This document shows, in pieces, positions 54,362 to 63,304 of a stretch of 64,000 nucleotides of DNA. The notes under the pieces were generated by a model. That model saw only the letters and a list, made by a program, of their open reading frames with translations. It did no database searches and was not told the DNA's origin. Source of the DNA: NCED01 sp035493955. Its GTDB lineage: Bacteria; Pseudomonadota; Alphaproteobacteria; Caulobacterales; Caulobacteraceae. The stretch spans positions 1 through 64,000 of the forward strand of contig DATJHI010000040.1 in NCBI GenBank assembly GCA_035493955.1, given 5' to 3'. Each line of letters starts with the position of its first letter. The stretch's first letter is position 1. A program made the position numbers and the translations under genes.

Positions 54362-56587
54362 TTAGCCGGTTATCAGTGAAAAGTCCGCTACCTGACCGGC
54401 CGCATCTCGCACCTGCGAGAGTAGCCGCAAACGATTCAACCGCACAGCTTGTTCCGGGTCGTTGACCAGGACCTTGTCGAAGAAATCGTCCACGGGCTTT
54501 CGCAACGCAGCGAGGGCGGTCATGGCGCCCGCGAAATTCTCGGCGGCGACCTCGCGATCCAGCACGCCCCGCGCCTTGGCCACCGCCTCGGCCAGGGCCT
54601 TCTCCTGCGACAGCACCAGCCGCGCCGGGTCGACCGCGCCGGTGTAGCTTTCGTCCGGGTTCTTCTTGGTCTCGGCCTTGAGGATGTTCACCGCGCGGCG
54701 ATAGCCGGCCAACAGGTTCGCCCCATCCTCGGTGGAGAGGAAGGCGTCCAGCGCCTCGACCCGCGCCACGATCCGCACCAGGTCGTCGTCGCCGAGCGCG
54801 AAGACGGCGTCCACAAGGTCGTGGCGCTTGCCCTGGTCGCGCAGCAGGACCTTCAGCCGGTCGGCGAAGAAGGCGAGGAGGTCCTGAACTTCCTTGCACG
54901 CACCACCATGTATTACCCGCACTCGCGGGCCGCCAGCGGGAGATGTCCGTTCATCGTGGGCCACGAGAACTGACTTCAGAGGAACGCGATAGCCCGCTTC
55001 AACAACGATGCGGATCACCCCCAGCGCCGCGCGACGAAGCGCATAGGGGTCCTTCGACCCCGTGGGCTTCTCATCGACGGCGAAGAAGCCAACGAGCGTG
55101 TCGAGCTTGTCCGCCAACGCCACCGCCACGCTGGCCGGCGCGGTCGGCACGGCGTCGTTGGGGCCAGCCGGCCGATAATGGTCGCGCACGGCGTCGGCGA
55201 CGGCGTCGACCTGGCCGCGGTCCAGGCCTTCGTACCAGGTCCCTCCAGCGCGCCCTGTCTGGGTCAGCTGAAGCTGGTCGGTCGAGGACAGCGGGTCCTC
55301 GCTGCCGTCGGGCTCGGCCTCGCGCAACTCGGCGGTGGAGACATGGCGGAACGGCTCCATCCGCGCGTAGTATCCGCCCATGATCCCCTGCAGCTCGGGG
55401 AACTCGCCGACCATGCCTGTGGCGAGGTCGGCCTTGGCCAGCCGCGCGGCGATGGCGGCCAGCTTCGGGTCGGCGCCGACCAGGGGGGCGATCTCTTGGG
55501 CCAGGACGGTGATCCGCTCGACCCGCTCGGCCATGGTCCCGAGCTTGGCGTGGAAGGTGACGCCCTTCAGCCGCTCCAGACGGCTTTCCAGCGAGACCTT
55601 GCGGTCCTCGTCCCAGAAGAAGCGGGCGTCGTTCAGCCGGGCCGACAGCACCCGCGCATTGCCCGCGGCGACCAGGGCGCCGCCGTCGGAGGCCTCGATG
55701 TTGGCGACGACCAGGAAGTGCGGGGCGAGACGGCCCGCCACCTTGGGGTCGCGCACGGCGAAGTACTTCTGGTGGGTGCGCATGGAGGTGCGGATCACCT
55801 CAGGCGGCAGATCGAGGAAATCGGGGTCCATGTCGCCGAGGATCGGCGCGGGCCATTCGGCCAAGCCCGACACTTCGTCCAGCAGGCCCTCGTCCTCGAC
55901 CAGTTCAAGCCCCTTGGCGGCGCAGGCGGCGCGGGCGCCGTCGAGGATTCGTCTCCTGCGCTCGGCGACGTCCAGCACCACGAAATGGCCGGCGAGACCT
56001 TGGGCGTAGGCGTCGAAGCTGTGCGCCGCGAACGGAGCGCGGTCCTCGCCCATGAAGCGATGGCCTTCGCTGAGGTCCCCGCTGGCGATCCCCTCGATCT
56101 CGAAGGGTACGGTCTTGCCGTCGAAGACGCAGAGGATGCGCTGCAGCGGCCGCACCCAACGCAGCGATCCGGAGCCCCAGCGCATGGACTTTGGCCATGG
56201 GAAGGCGCGGACGATGGCCTCGACCATTTCCGCCACGATGACCGGCGTCGGCTGGCCCGGTCGGGCGATGGAGGCGAACAGCACGCCGTCGCGCTCGACC
56301 AGCTGATCCCGCGTCAGGCCGGTGGAGCGCAGGAAGCCCTGCAGCGCCTGGTCCGGGGCGTTGGCGCGGGGGCCCTTGCGTTCCTCGACCCGATCCTCCT
56401 GCGCGAGGGGCAGGCCCTCGACCGCCAGGGTCAGGCGGCGCGGGCCGGCGAAGGTGCGCAAGGATTCGAACGCGAGGCCCGCGCCGGTCAGGGCGTCCTT
56501 GGCCATGCGCTCCAGGTCGCGCGCAGCCTGGGCCTGCATGCGGGCGGGAATCTCTTCGGAGAACAGTTCGAGCAGGAGCTGCGGCAT
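54362..56587 (-). CDS. glyS: glycine--tRNA ligase beta subunit
   Basis: GlyS is the large subunit of the bacterial alpha2-beta2 glycyl-tRNA synthetase and holds the tRNA-binding region. The 741-residue product begins PQLLLELFSEEIPARMQAQA and has the family blocks FAGPRRLTLAVEGLP, MRTHQKYFAVRD and DPYALRRAALGVIRI. The anticodon-binding domain sits at the C-terminus. Its start overlaps the glyQ stop by one base, so the two are coupled. Confidence 0.97.
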   Translation of the reverse strand: MPQLLLELFSEEIPARMQAQAARDLERMAKDALTGAGLAFESLRTFAGPRRLTLAVEGLPLAQEDRVEERKGPRANAPDQALQGFLRSTGLTRDQLVERDGVLFASIARPGQPTPVIVAEMVEAIVRAFPWPKSMRWGSGSLRWVRPLQRILCVFDGKTVPFEIEGIASGDLSEGHRFMGEDRAPFAAHSFDAYAQGLAGHFVVLDVAERRRRILDGARAACAAKGLELVEDEGLLDEVSGLAEWPAPILGDMDPDFLDLPPEVIRTSMRTHQKYFAVRDPKVAGRLAPHFLVVANIEASDGGALVAAGNARVLSARLNDARFFWDEDRKVSLESRLERLKGVTFHAKLGTMAERVERITVLAQEIAPLVGADPKLAAIAARLAKADLATGMVGEFPELQGIMGGYYARMEPFRHVSTAELREAEPDGSEDPLSSTDQLQLTQTGRAGGTWYEGLDRGQVDAVADAVRDHYRPAGPNDAVPTAPASVAVALADKLDTLVGFFAVDEKPTGSKDPYALRRAALGVIRIVVEAGYRVPLKSVLVAHDERTSPAGGPRVRVIHGGACKEVQDLLAFFADRLKVLLRDQGKRHDLVDAVFALGDDDLVRIVARVEALDAFLSTEDGANLLAGYRRAVNILKAETKKNPDESYTGAVDPARLVLSQEKALAEAVAKARGVLDREVAAENFAGAMTALAALRKPVDDFFDKVLVNDPEQAVRLNRLRLLSQVRDAAGQVADFSLITG

Positions 56588-57486
56588 CAGACCCGCTCCT
56601 CCAGACCGACCCAGGCCACAGCGCAGGCTTTGCACAGGTCGCGGATGCGGCCGATATAGCTCTGGCGTTCGGCCACGGCGATGGCCCCGCGGGCGTCCAT
56701 CAGGTTGAACAGGTGGCTGGCCTTAAGCACCCGGTCATACGCCGGCAGCACTAGGGGCTGGCCCTGGGGCCCGGTCTGGGCGAGCAGGCTGGCGACCTCG
56801 ACCTCCATGTCCTCGAAATGGCGCTTCAGCATGGCCACGTCGTAGCCGTGGAAGTTGGCCGCCGACTGCTCGCGCTCATTCTCCAGGAACACCTCGCCGT
56901 AGGTGACCCCGGCGGCATTGAACTTCAGGTCGTAGACGTTGTCGACGCCCTGGACGTACATGGCCAGGCGCTCCAGCCCATAGGTCAGTTCTCCCGCCAC
57001 AGGGTCGACGTCGAGCCCGCCGACCTGCTGGAAATAGGTGTACTGGCTGACCTCCATCCCGTCGCACCACACCTCCCAGCCCAGGCCCCAGGCGCCCACG
57101 GTGGGGTTCTCCCAGTCGTCCTCGACGAAGCGGATGTCGTGCAGGGCCGGATCCAGGCCGATGGCGCGCAGGGACCCGAGATAGAGGTCCTGCATGTCCG
57201 CAGGGTTGGGCTTCAGGATCACCTGGTACTGGTAATAATGCTGCAGGCGGTTGGGGTTCTCGCCGTAACGGCCGTCGGCCGGGCGGCGGGAAGGCTGCAC
57301 ATAGGCGGCGCGCCACGGCTTGGGGCCGAGCGCCCGGAGCACGGTGGCCGGGTGCAGGGTGCCGGCCCCCACCTCCACGTCGTGCGGCTGCAGGATCAGG
57401 CAGCCGCGCTCGCTCCAATAGCTATGCAGCCTCAGGATCAGGTCCTGGAATGACAAGGGACCCGGCGAGGGTTGGACGACGCTCAT
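56587..57486 (-). CDS. glyQ: glycine--tRNA ligase alpha subunit
   Basis: GlyQ carries the class II catalytic core that activates glycine. The 299-residue product has PLSFQDLILRLHSYWSERGC, the motif 2-like GTLHPATVLRALGP and YVQPSRRPADGRYGENPNRL, and the later TYGLERLAMYVQGVDNV. The start ATG at 57486 fits the family N-terminus but has no good ribosome site, so translation may be weak or leader-dependent. It precedes glyS and ppdK. Confidence 0.96.
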   Translation of the reverse strand: MSVVQPSPGPLSFQDLILRLHSYWSERGCLILQPHDVEVGAGTLHPATVLRALGPKPWRAAYVQPSRRPADGRYGENPNRLQHYYQYQVILKPNPADMQDLYLGSLRAIGLDPALHDIRFVEDDWENPTVGAWGLGWEVWCDGMEVSQYTYFQQVGGLDVDPVAGELTYGLERLAMYVQGVDNVYDLKFNAAGVTYGEVFLENEREQSAANFHGYDVAMLKRHFEDMEVEVASLLAQTGPQGQPLVLPAYDRVLKASHLFNLMDARGAIAVAERQSYIGRIRDLCKACAVAWVGLEERV

Positions 57487-57576
57487 GGAGGGTGAAAAAG
57501 CCTGACGGGAGGGCCGGAAAAAAGGACGGCGGACCATAGGGCCCGCCGTCCTGCCGATCAATCTTTGCCGTGACGC

Positions 57577-58125
57577 TTAGGCCGGCGGCGTCAGCGGCTT
57601 GTCCAGCACATAGATGACGCCGTTGGTGGCCACCACGTCGGCCTGCAGGACCACCGCGTCGTTGATCTTGTTTGGGGTCGAGGCGCCGTCCAGCTCGATC
57701 GGCTTGTTGGCGGCGGTCTGCACCGGGCCCTTCTTGCCGGCCACCTGGTCGGGCGTGATCTTGGCGCCGTACAGGTGATAGAGCAGCAGCGGCTGCAGTT
57801 CCGCCGGCGTCAAGGAGTCCAGCGAGGTCCCCACCGCCGCATCCGTCGGCACGAACAGGGTCAGGGCGCGCGGCCCCTTGAGGGTCGGGGTCAGGCCGGC
57901 CTTGTCGGCGGCGGCCAGGAACTTGGAGAACTCGCCGGAGGCGGCCAGCGTCGACACGAGGTCGCCGGCCGGAGCGATCGGCTTATAGGTCTGGGCGGCT
58001 GCCGAGGGCGCCGCGGCGGGAGCGGGCACCGCAGCCGGGGCCGGAGCGCTCGCGGGCTGAGCCAGGGCTGCGCCCGCGATCAGGGCGGCGGCGGCGGCGA
58101 GGGTCAGGCTACGCGTAAAGGACAT
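57577..58125 (-). CDS. fasciclin-domain exported protein
   Basis: A 182-residue protein with a signal peptide (to about residue 22), an Ala/Pro-rich linker (about 23-45) and one FAS1 domain. The domain has GDLVSTLAASGEFSKFLAA, the H1 motif ALTLFVPTDAAV and the closing VIYVLDKPLTPP. FAS1 proteins serve in adhesion or matrix contacts. The ATG at 58125 follows AGAGGAAA. It is a single gene, downstream of a 516-base gap that leads to glnK. Confidence 0.9.
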   Translation of the reverse strand: MSFTRSLTLAAAAALIAGAALAQPASAPAPAAVPAPAAAPSAAAQTYKPIAPAGDLVSTLAASGEFSKFLAAADKAGLTPTLKGPRALTLFVPTDAAVGTSLDSLTPAELQPLLLYHLYGAKITPDQVAGKKGPVQTAANKPIELDGASTPNKINDAVVLQADVVATNGVIYVLDKPLTPPA

Positions 58126-58641
58126 AGGTTTCCTCTTGGGGGTGGAACTAGGGGCTATCCAGAACGGAAGGTAAGTCCGCGGCATGGCGAAGGCTCCCCG
58201 TATCACGGGGTGTTGACTCTTGCGCAGGCGATTTCGTCCACAAAGTCCATGGCGACGTCAACCAAGAACGCCGTCCCTCAACCCCTAGTGGCGCATCAGG
58301 GCTTTACTCGCCCATTATACCTTACGGGCGGCTTCCGGATGGCCTGGGCTGAGACTGGCATGCCTGCCCTTTCATCGGGCGATTGACGTCCATCTCGGGG
58401 CGAGACTCGCTCCAAAGCCTAAAGAGGCCTTAACCCGCCAACCAAATCGCCTACGCATTGGGCATGTCGGCGGCAATTTGCACATTTTTTTTGCTGCTCG
58501 CCTCAATCCTGGCCGCCAATTGCTTTCCAGACGAGCAGAGCGAGGCCGTATCGCTAGCGTTCGGGCGCGCCTCGTCAAAGGGGGGCGCAGACCACATGAA
58601 CCTCGGGGGTTTGCGGGCCCAAAGCCCGTCTGGAGCGAGCG
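58126..58641. other. 516-base intergenic region between fasciclin gene and glnK
   Basis: No convincing gene is visible here. The region holds the promoters of two divergent units. On the glnK side an AT-rich stretch (58478-58500) contains a run of eight T, and a TTGACT (58212-58217) lies on the fasciclin side without a matching -10. A good sigma-54 or NtrC site could not be identified by eye. The length suggests an untranslated leader or a regulatory element for nitrogen control of glnK. Confidence 0.4.
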
Positions 58642-58980
58642 ATGAAACTGATCATAGCGATCGTCAAGCCATTCAAGCTCGACGACGTACGCGAGGCGCT
58701 CACGGGCGCCGGAGTGGAGGGACTGACCGTTTCCGAAGTGAAGGGATACGGCCGGCAGAAGGGGCAGACGGAGATCTATCGCGGCGCGGAATACGCCGTG
58801 AACTTCGTCCCCAAGGTGAAGCTGGAAGCGGTGGTGGACGATGGAGCCGTCGCCGCGGCGGTCGAGGCGGTCAAGGCCGCAGCGGCGACGGGGAAGATCG
58901 GCGACGGCAAGATCTTCGTGCTCCCTGTGGAGCAAGCGGTCCGGATCCGGACTGGCGAAACCGGCTCCTCGGCCCTCTAA
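58642..58980 (+). CDS. glnK: nitrogen regulatory protein P-II (GlnK type)
   Basis: P-II proteins sense 2-oxoglutarate, ATP and glutamine state and control AmtB, GlnE and NtrB. The 112-residue product has the T-loop with Tyr51 in YRGAEYAVNF, the site of uridylylation, and the conserved end GDGKIFVLPVEQAVRIRTGE. Its position 24 bases before amtB identifies it as GlnK rather than GlnB. It probably blocks AmtB when ammonium is plentiful. Confidence 0.95.
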   Translation: MKLIIAIVKPFKLDDVREALTGAGVEGLTVSEVKGYGRQKGQTEIYRGAEYAVNFVPKVKLEAVVDDGAVAAAVEAVKAAAATGKIGDGKIFVLPVEQAVRIRTGETGSSAL

Positions 58981-59004
58981 GTCACCACAAGGGGAACATT
59001 CGAC

Positions 59005-60450
59005 ATGAAACAAGGAAGTTGGACCAAGCGATTGGCGGGCTTTGCGCTCGCGGTCGCGACGGCGGGCCTTCTGGCGATGTCGCCGATGGCGCTCAAGTCC
59101 GCACACGCCCAGGATAACGCGACCGCCAACGCCACGGCCGCCGCCCCCGCCGCCAGTGCGACGGCGCCCGCCGCCGCTGCGCCCGCTGCTCCGGCCGCGG
59201 CCGCGGCCGCGCCCGCGCCCTTCAAGACCGACACCGGCGATACCGCCTGGATGCTCACCTCGACCGCCCTGGTCCTGATGATGACCATTCCGGGCCTGGC
59301 GCTGTTCTACGGCGGCATGGTGCGCAAGAAGAACTTCATCGCCACCGTGGCCCAGTCGTTCATGATGACCTGCGTGGTCACCCTCGTCTGGATGGTCTGC
59401 AGCTATTCGATCGCGTTCGGCACCAACCCCGACCCCAACATGAACAAATACTGGGGCGGCTTGGGCAATGCGATGCTGAAGACGATCACCATGGACAAGT
59501 CGTACTCGATCGCCGGGGCCACCCCGACCATCCCCGAGTACGTGTTCTCCATGTACCAACTGACCTTCGCCATCATCACCCCGGCCCTGATCTGCGGCGC
59601 CTTCGCCGAGCGGATGAAGTTCTCCGCCCTGGTCCTGTTCACCGTCCTGTGGTCGATCTTCGTCTACGCTCCCATCGCCCACTGGGTGTGGGGCGGCGGC
59701 TTCCTCGGCGGCCTGGGCGTGCTCGACTTCGCCGGCGGCACCGTGGTGCACATCAACGCCGGGGTCGCCGGCCTGGTCTGCGCCCTGTTCCTCGGCAAGC
59801 GTAAGGGCTTCGGGACCGACAACATGGCTCCGAACAACCTGGTCTTCACCATGATCGGCGCCAGCCTGCTGTGGGTCGGCTGGTTCGGGTTCAACGCCGG
59901 TTCGGCGGTGGGCGCCAACGCCCTGGCCGGTGCGGCCATGGCCAACACCCAGATCGCGACCGCCGCGGCGGCCATGGCCTGGATGGTGGTGGAGTGGGTC
60001 GAGCGCCGCAAGCCCAGCATGCTGGGCATGGCGTCCGGCGCGGTGGCCGGCCTGGTGGCCGTGACCCCGGCCTCCGGCTTCGTCAACCCGCAGGGCGCCC
60101 TGGTGATCGGCCTGGTGGCCGGCGCCGGGTGCTACGCCTCGGCCGTGTGGCTGAAGCGGCTGCTGAAGTACGACGACAGCCTGGACGCCTTCGGCGTGCA
60201 CGGCATCGGCGGCCTGATCGGCGCGCTCCTGACCGGCGTGTTCGCCGACGCGGCGATCAATCCGCTTGGCAAGGTCCACTCGATCGTGACCCAGGCCTAC
60301 GGCTGCATCGGCACCATCGCCTGGACCGCGATCGGCACCCTGGTGATCCTGTTCGTGTGCAAGTTCACCACCGGCCTGCGGCCGAGCGAGGAAGACGAAG
60401 TGGAAGGCCTCGACATGGCCCTCCATGGCGAGTCCCTGCACGAGCACTAG
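59005..60450 (+). CDS. amtB: ammonium transporter AmtB
   Basis: AmtB conducts ammonium into the cell. The 481-residue protein has a signal peptide (to about residue 36, SAHA), then an unusual Ala/Pro-rich stretch (about 37-72), then eleven membrane helices. The pore histidines are in GTVVHINAGVAGLV and FGVHGIGGLIGAL, and the family motif FYGGMVRKKN begins the first core helices. The C-terminal tail (GLDMALHGESLHEH) is the GlnK-contact region. It is cotranscribed with glnK and followed by a terminator. Confidence 0.97.
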   Translation: MKQGSWTKRLAGFALAVATAGLLAMSPMALKSAHAQDNATANATAAAPAASATAPAAAAPAAPAAAAAAPAPFKTDTGDTAWMLTSTALVLMMTIPGLALFYGGMVRKKNFIATVAQSFMMTCVVTLVWMVCSYSIAFGTNPDPNMNKYWGGLGNAMLKTITMDKSYSIAGATPTIPEYVFSMYQLTFAIITPALICGAFAERMKFSALVLFTVLWSIFVYAPIAHWVWGGGFLGGLGVLDFAGGTVVHINAGVAGLVCALFLGKRKGFGTDNMAPNNLVFTMIGASLLWVGWFGFNAGSAVGANALAGAAMANTQIATAAAAMAWMVVEWVERRKPSMLGMASGAVAGLVAVTPASGFVNPQGALVIGLVAGAGCYASAVWLKRLLKYDDSLDAFGVHGIGGLIGALLTGVFADAAINPLGKVHSIVTQAYGCIGTIAWTAIGTLVILFVCKFTTGLRPSEEDEVEGLDMALHGESLHEH

Positions 60451-60475
60451 GCTCGGGCGGCAGTAAAGCTACGGC

Positions 60476-60504
60476 GGGGGCCCTTTGGGGCCCCCGTTTC
60501 GTTT
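60476..60504 (+). terminator. rho-independent terminator after amtB
   Basis: A GC-rich hairpin pairs GGGGGCCC with GGGCCCCC around a four-base loop (TTTG), followed by GTTTCGTTT. It lies 26 bases after the amtB stop and also separates it from the convergent ispE gene. Confidence 0.75.
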
Positions 60505-60519
60505 CAGGGTTGGCCTGGC

Positions 60520-61392
60520 TCAGGGCTCGTCCGGCCAGGGCCCGCCGAGCCGGCACGGCCTGACCCACCATCCCGGCTCCGCCTGCGAGATCGCCGCCGC
60601 CAGCCGCGCGGCGGCTTCGCCGTCCGCGCAGAGGGCGAAGCAGCTCGCCCCGGAACCCGACAGCCTGGCCAGCAGGACCTCCGGCCGGGCGCGCAACCGC
60701 TCCAGAACCAGGCCGACCTCTGGGACCAGGGCGGCGGCGGGCGCCTCGAGATCGTTGCGCAACCCCGCCATGACCTCCGCCACCGCCTCGGCGGTGTCGA
60801 AAGCGGCCGGCAAGGCGGGACGGTCCGCCCCCGGCCCCGGGGCCACGGCGTCGAAGCGGCGATAGACCGCCCCGGTCGGACAGGCGACGCCGGGATTGAC
60901 CAGGACCGCCGGGAGCGCGGGCAGGCGCGGCGCCGGCGACAGGCGCTCACCGCGTCCCTCGGCCACGACGGGGCGGCCCCACAGGCAGGCAGGCCCATCG
61001 GAACCGAGGGCGGCGCTGACCGCCTCCAGGGCGGCGTCATCGATATCCAGCCCGCGGGCGGAGCGGACGAGGCGCAGGGCGGCGCCGGCGTCGGCGGACC
61101 CGCCGCCGAGTCCGCTGGCCACCGGCAGGGCCTTCTCCAGCATCAGGCGCCCAGGGGCGCCGCCGAGGGCTTCGGCGGCCCTCAGGACCAGATTGTCCGA
61201 CGCGTCCAGTCCGGCCAGGCCGGAGGCGAAAGGACCCTCGAGGCCAAGGCCAAGGCCCGGCTCCAGGCGGAGCCGGTCGCCCACGTCGGCGAACGCCATG
61301 AGGCTGCAGACCGGATGGAACCCGTCCGCCTGCACGGCGCCGACGTGAAGGAACAGATTGACCTTCGCCGCCGCGAAGGCGGACGCCCTCAC
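60520..61392 (-). CDS. ispE: 4-diphosphocytidyl-2-C-methyl-D-erythritol kinase
   Basis: IspE phosphorylates CDP-ME in the non-mevalonate isoprenoid pathway. The 290-residue GHMP kinase has AAAKVNLFLHVGAVQADGFHP near the start, the ATP loop LPVASGLGGGSADAGAALR, and the C-terminal LSGSGASCFAL. GTG at 61392 overlaps the stop of the TPR lipoprotein gene (GTGA), so the two are translationally coupled. Its length is normal. Confidence 0.93.
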   Translation of the reverse strand: MRASAFAAAKVNLFLHVGAVQADGFHPVCSLMAFADVGDRLRLEPGLGLGLEGPFASGLAGLDASDNLVLRAAEALGGAPGRLMLEKALPVASGLGGGSADAGAALRLVRSARGLDIDDAALEAVSAALGSDGPACLWGRPVVAEGRGERLSPAPRLPALPAVLVNPGVACPTGAVYRRFDAVAPGPGADRPALPAAFDTAEAVAEVMAGLRNDLEAPAAALVPEVGLVLERLRARPEVLLARLSGSGASCFALCADGEAAARLAAAISQAEPGWWVRPCRLGGPWPDEP

Positions 61393-63221
61393 GGCCGCGC
61401 GGCGCCGGCTCCGGGCGCGTTCGGGGAGGCGGCGGCGGCCACGGGGCCCGGCGGTGGCGCGGCGGCTTCCAGCCCGGACCGGAGCTTGGCTTCGGCCTGG
61501 GCCCGCAAGCGATCGTCGGGGGCGAGACTCAACACCCGGCTCCACTGGAATTCGGCCTCCAGCTTGCGGCCCACCCGCCAATAGGCGTCGCCCAGATGGT
61601 CGTTGATATCGGGCTCGGCCGGGGCCAGCTGGGCGGCGCGCTCCAGATCGCGGACGGCGTCCGGAAAGCGGCCCAAACGGTATTTGGCCCAGCCCAGGGA
61701 ATCGCGGATCTCCCCCGACGCCGGCCGCAGGGCGGCGGCCTTCTGCAGCAGTTCCAGCGCCTGGTCCAGGTGCTGGGAACGGTTGGCCCAGCCGAAACCC
61801 AGGTAGTTCATGATCTCCGGCTCGGCGGGGTTCAGCTTCAACGCCTGCTGGAGATCCGGCTCGGCCTTGTCCCAACGGCCCGTACGCTCCCAGGACACGC
61901 CGCGCAGGTAATACAGGCGCCAGGGCTCCAGGCCGTCGCGCGCGCCCGGCGCGGCGATCAGCTGATCCATCAGTTCGATCGATTCCTCGAACCGACCGTT
62001 TTCGCGCAACAGGTCGGCGTAGAGGGACAAGGCGTCGGGGCTGGTGCGATTGCGATCCAGCGACTCCTTGGCCAGTTTGAGCGCGGCGTCGGAGGCCCCC
62101 GCACGCTGCATGCTCCAGGCCAGCCGGTTCAGGGCGGCGCCATATTTGGGCGAAGACGGGCTGATTTGGCTTAAGGCCTGCCGGGAGGCGTCCACGTCGC
62201 CGGCCGCCGCCATGGCGTCGCCGACCGCCAGCCAGGCGTCGTCGAGCTTGGGGTCGAGCCGAAGGGCCAGCCGCATCAGCGCCAGCCCCATCTCCGGCTG
62301 GCGGCGGGCGATCAGGGTCGCGGCCGGCGGCAGCAGGGCCTCCCCCGCGCCTTCCTGCACCGACAACATGGCCGGAGCGGACCGCCCGGCCTTGGCGCGG
62401 GCGCGGGCTTGGACGACCTCCACATCGGCGCTCTTGGCCAAGGTGCGGTCGTAAAGGGCGATCGCCTCCGGACGACGTCCCCGCCGCTCCAGGAACCCGC
62501 CGTACCCGATGACAAACGGGACATTGTCCGGATTGACCGCGAGGCCCTTGAAGGCGGCCTCGGCCTCCGGCAGGCGGCCCGCCCGCTCCAACAGCCGCGC
62601 CCGCCCGAAGGTGGCGTAAAGGCTGGTGAGCTGCGGGGCGCCGGCGACCGCGGGGACCGGGGCCAGGGCGGTCGTCCAGTCCCCGGCCGCCGCCGCGGCC
62701 CAGGGAGTCAGGAGGGTCGCGGCCTGGGCGGTCTGGCCCTCCGGCGGCTGGGCCTTGAGCAGCGCCAGGGCCTGGTTCCCGTGGTTCGTGGCCAGGGCCT
62801 CGACGGCGCGGACCAAGCGGGCCAGACGCTCGGAAGCGACCGAGCCCTGGCCGTCGCCGATCGGCACGGCGGCGGCGCGGCCGATGTCGCCGGCGATGAC
62901 CGCCGCGGTGAAGGCCCGTTCCTTCAGATAGGGGTCGCCCCCGATTTCGCTGGCCCGTCCGAGCAGCCGGGCGGCGTCGGCGCTGGAGCCCCGGTCGAGG
63001 GCGGCCTCGCCGGCCAGGAACAGGCCGTAGAGCGATCCCTCGCCGCGGGCGCGGGGTTCGAGCTGAATCTTGGCGGCGGGTTCGCCCACGGCCGCGACCC
63101 GGGGACGCAGGCCCGCCTTTTCCGCCGGCGTCGCGGTGGCGCAGGCGCAGAGCAGCGCCGCCAGGCCGATGGGAGTGAGAGCGGTGAGGAACAGACGCGG
63201 ACGCGGGGCGGGTAAAGGCAT
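61389..63221 (-). CDS. TPR-repeat lipoprotein
   Basis: A 610-residue envelope protein with a lipobox-like end of the signal peptide (LCAC, Cys27 more likely than Cys25) and many TPR motifs. The motifs are clearest at about residues 375-570, such as PAEPEIMNYLGFGWANRSQH and ASGEIRDSLGWAKYRLGRFPD. The C-terminus is Pro/Ala-rich. TPR lipoproteins of this kind act as scaffolds, and the partners here are unknown. ATG at 63221 is favoured because a lipid-anchor signal follows at once. It is coupled to ispE. Confidence 0.87.
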   Translation of the reverse strand: MPLPAPRPRLFLTALTPIGLAALLCACATATPAEKAGLRPRVAAVGEPAAKIQLEPRARGEGSLYGLFLAGEAALDRGSSADAARLLGRASEIGGDPYLKERAFTAAVIAGDIGRAAAVPIGDGQGSVASERLARLVRAVEALATNHGNQALALLKAQPPEGQTAQAATLLTPWAAAAAGDWTTALAPVPAVAGAPQLTSLYATFGRARLLERAGRLPEAEAAFKGLAVNPDNVPFVIGYGGFLERRGRRPEAIALYDRTLAKSADVEVVQARARAKAGRSAPAMLSVQEGAGEALLPPAATLIARRQPEMGLALMRLALRLDPKLDDAWLAVGDAMAAAGDVDASRQALSQISPSSPKYGAALNRLAWSMQRAGASDAALKLAKESLDRNRTSPDALSLYADLLRENGRFEESIELMDQLIAAPGARDGLEPWRLYYLRGVSWERTGRWDKAEPDLQQALKLNPAEPEIMNYLGFGWANRSQHLDQALELLQKAAALRPASGEIRDSLGWAKYRLGRFPDAVRDLERAAQLAPAEPDINDHLGDAYWRVGRKLEAEFQWSRVLSLAPDDRLRAQAEAKLRSGLEAAAPPPGPVAAAASPNAPGAGAARP

Positions 63222-63304
63222 GGCCCCGGAGATTCTACCCTTTGGGCGCGGGAGGCAAGCGCGGGGAGCCGTTCGCCAATTCGACACGACGGCGCTCGGG
63301 GCCG

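Noticed and set aside
58478..58495. A TTGCAC...GCT pattern upstream of glnK as a sigma-54 promoter
   Set aside because: The distance between the -24-like and -12-like parts is two bases too long, and the second G of the -24 element is missing.
58458..59117. A plus-strand open frame starting before glnK and running into amtB
   Set aside because: It overlaps the well-supported glnK in another frame, has no family features beyond a chance hydrophobic start, and has no good ribosome site.
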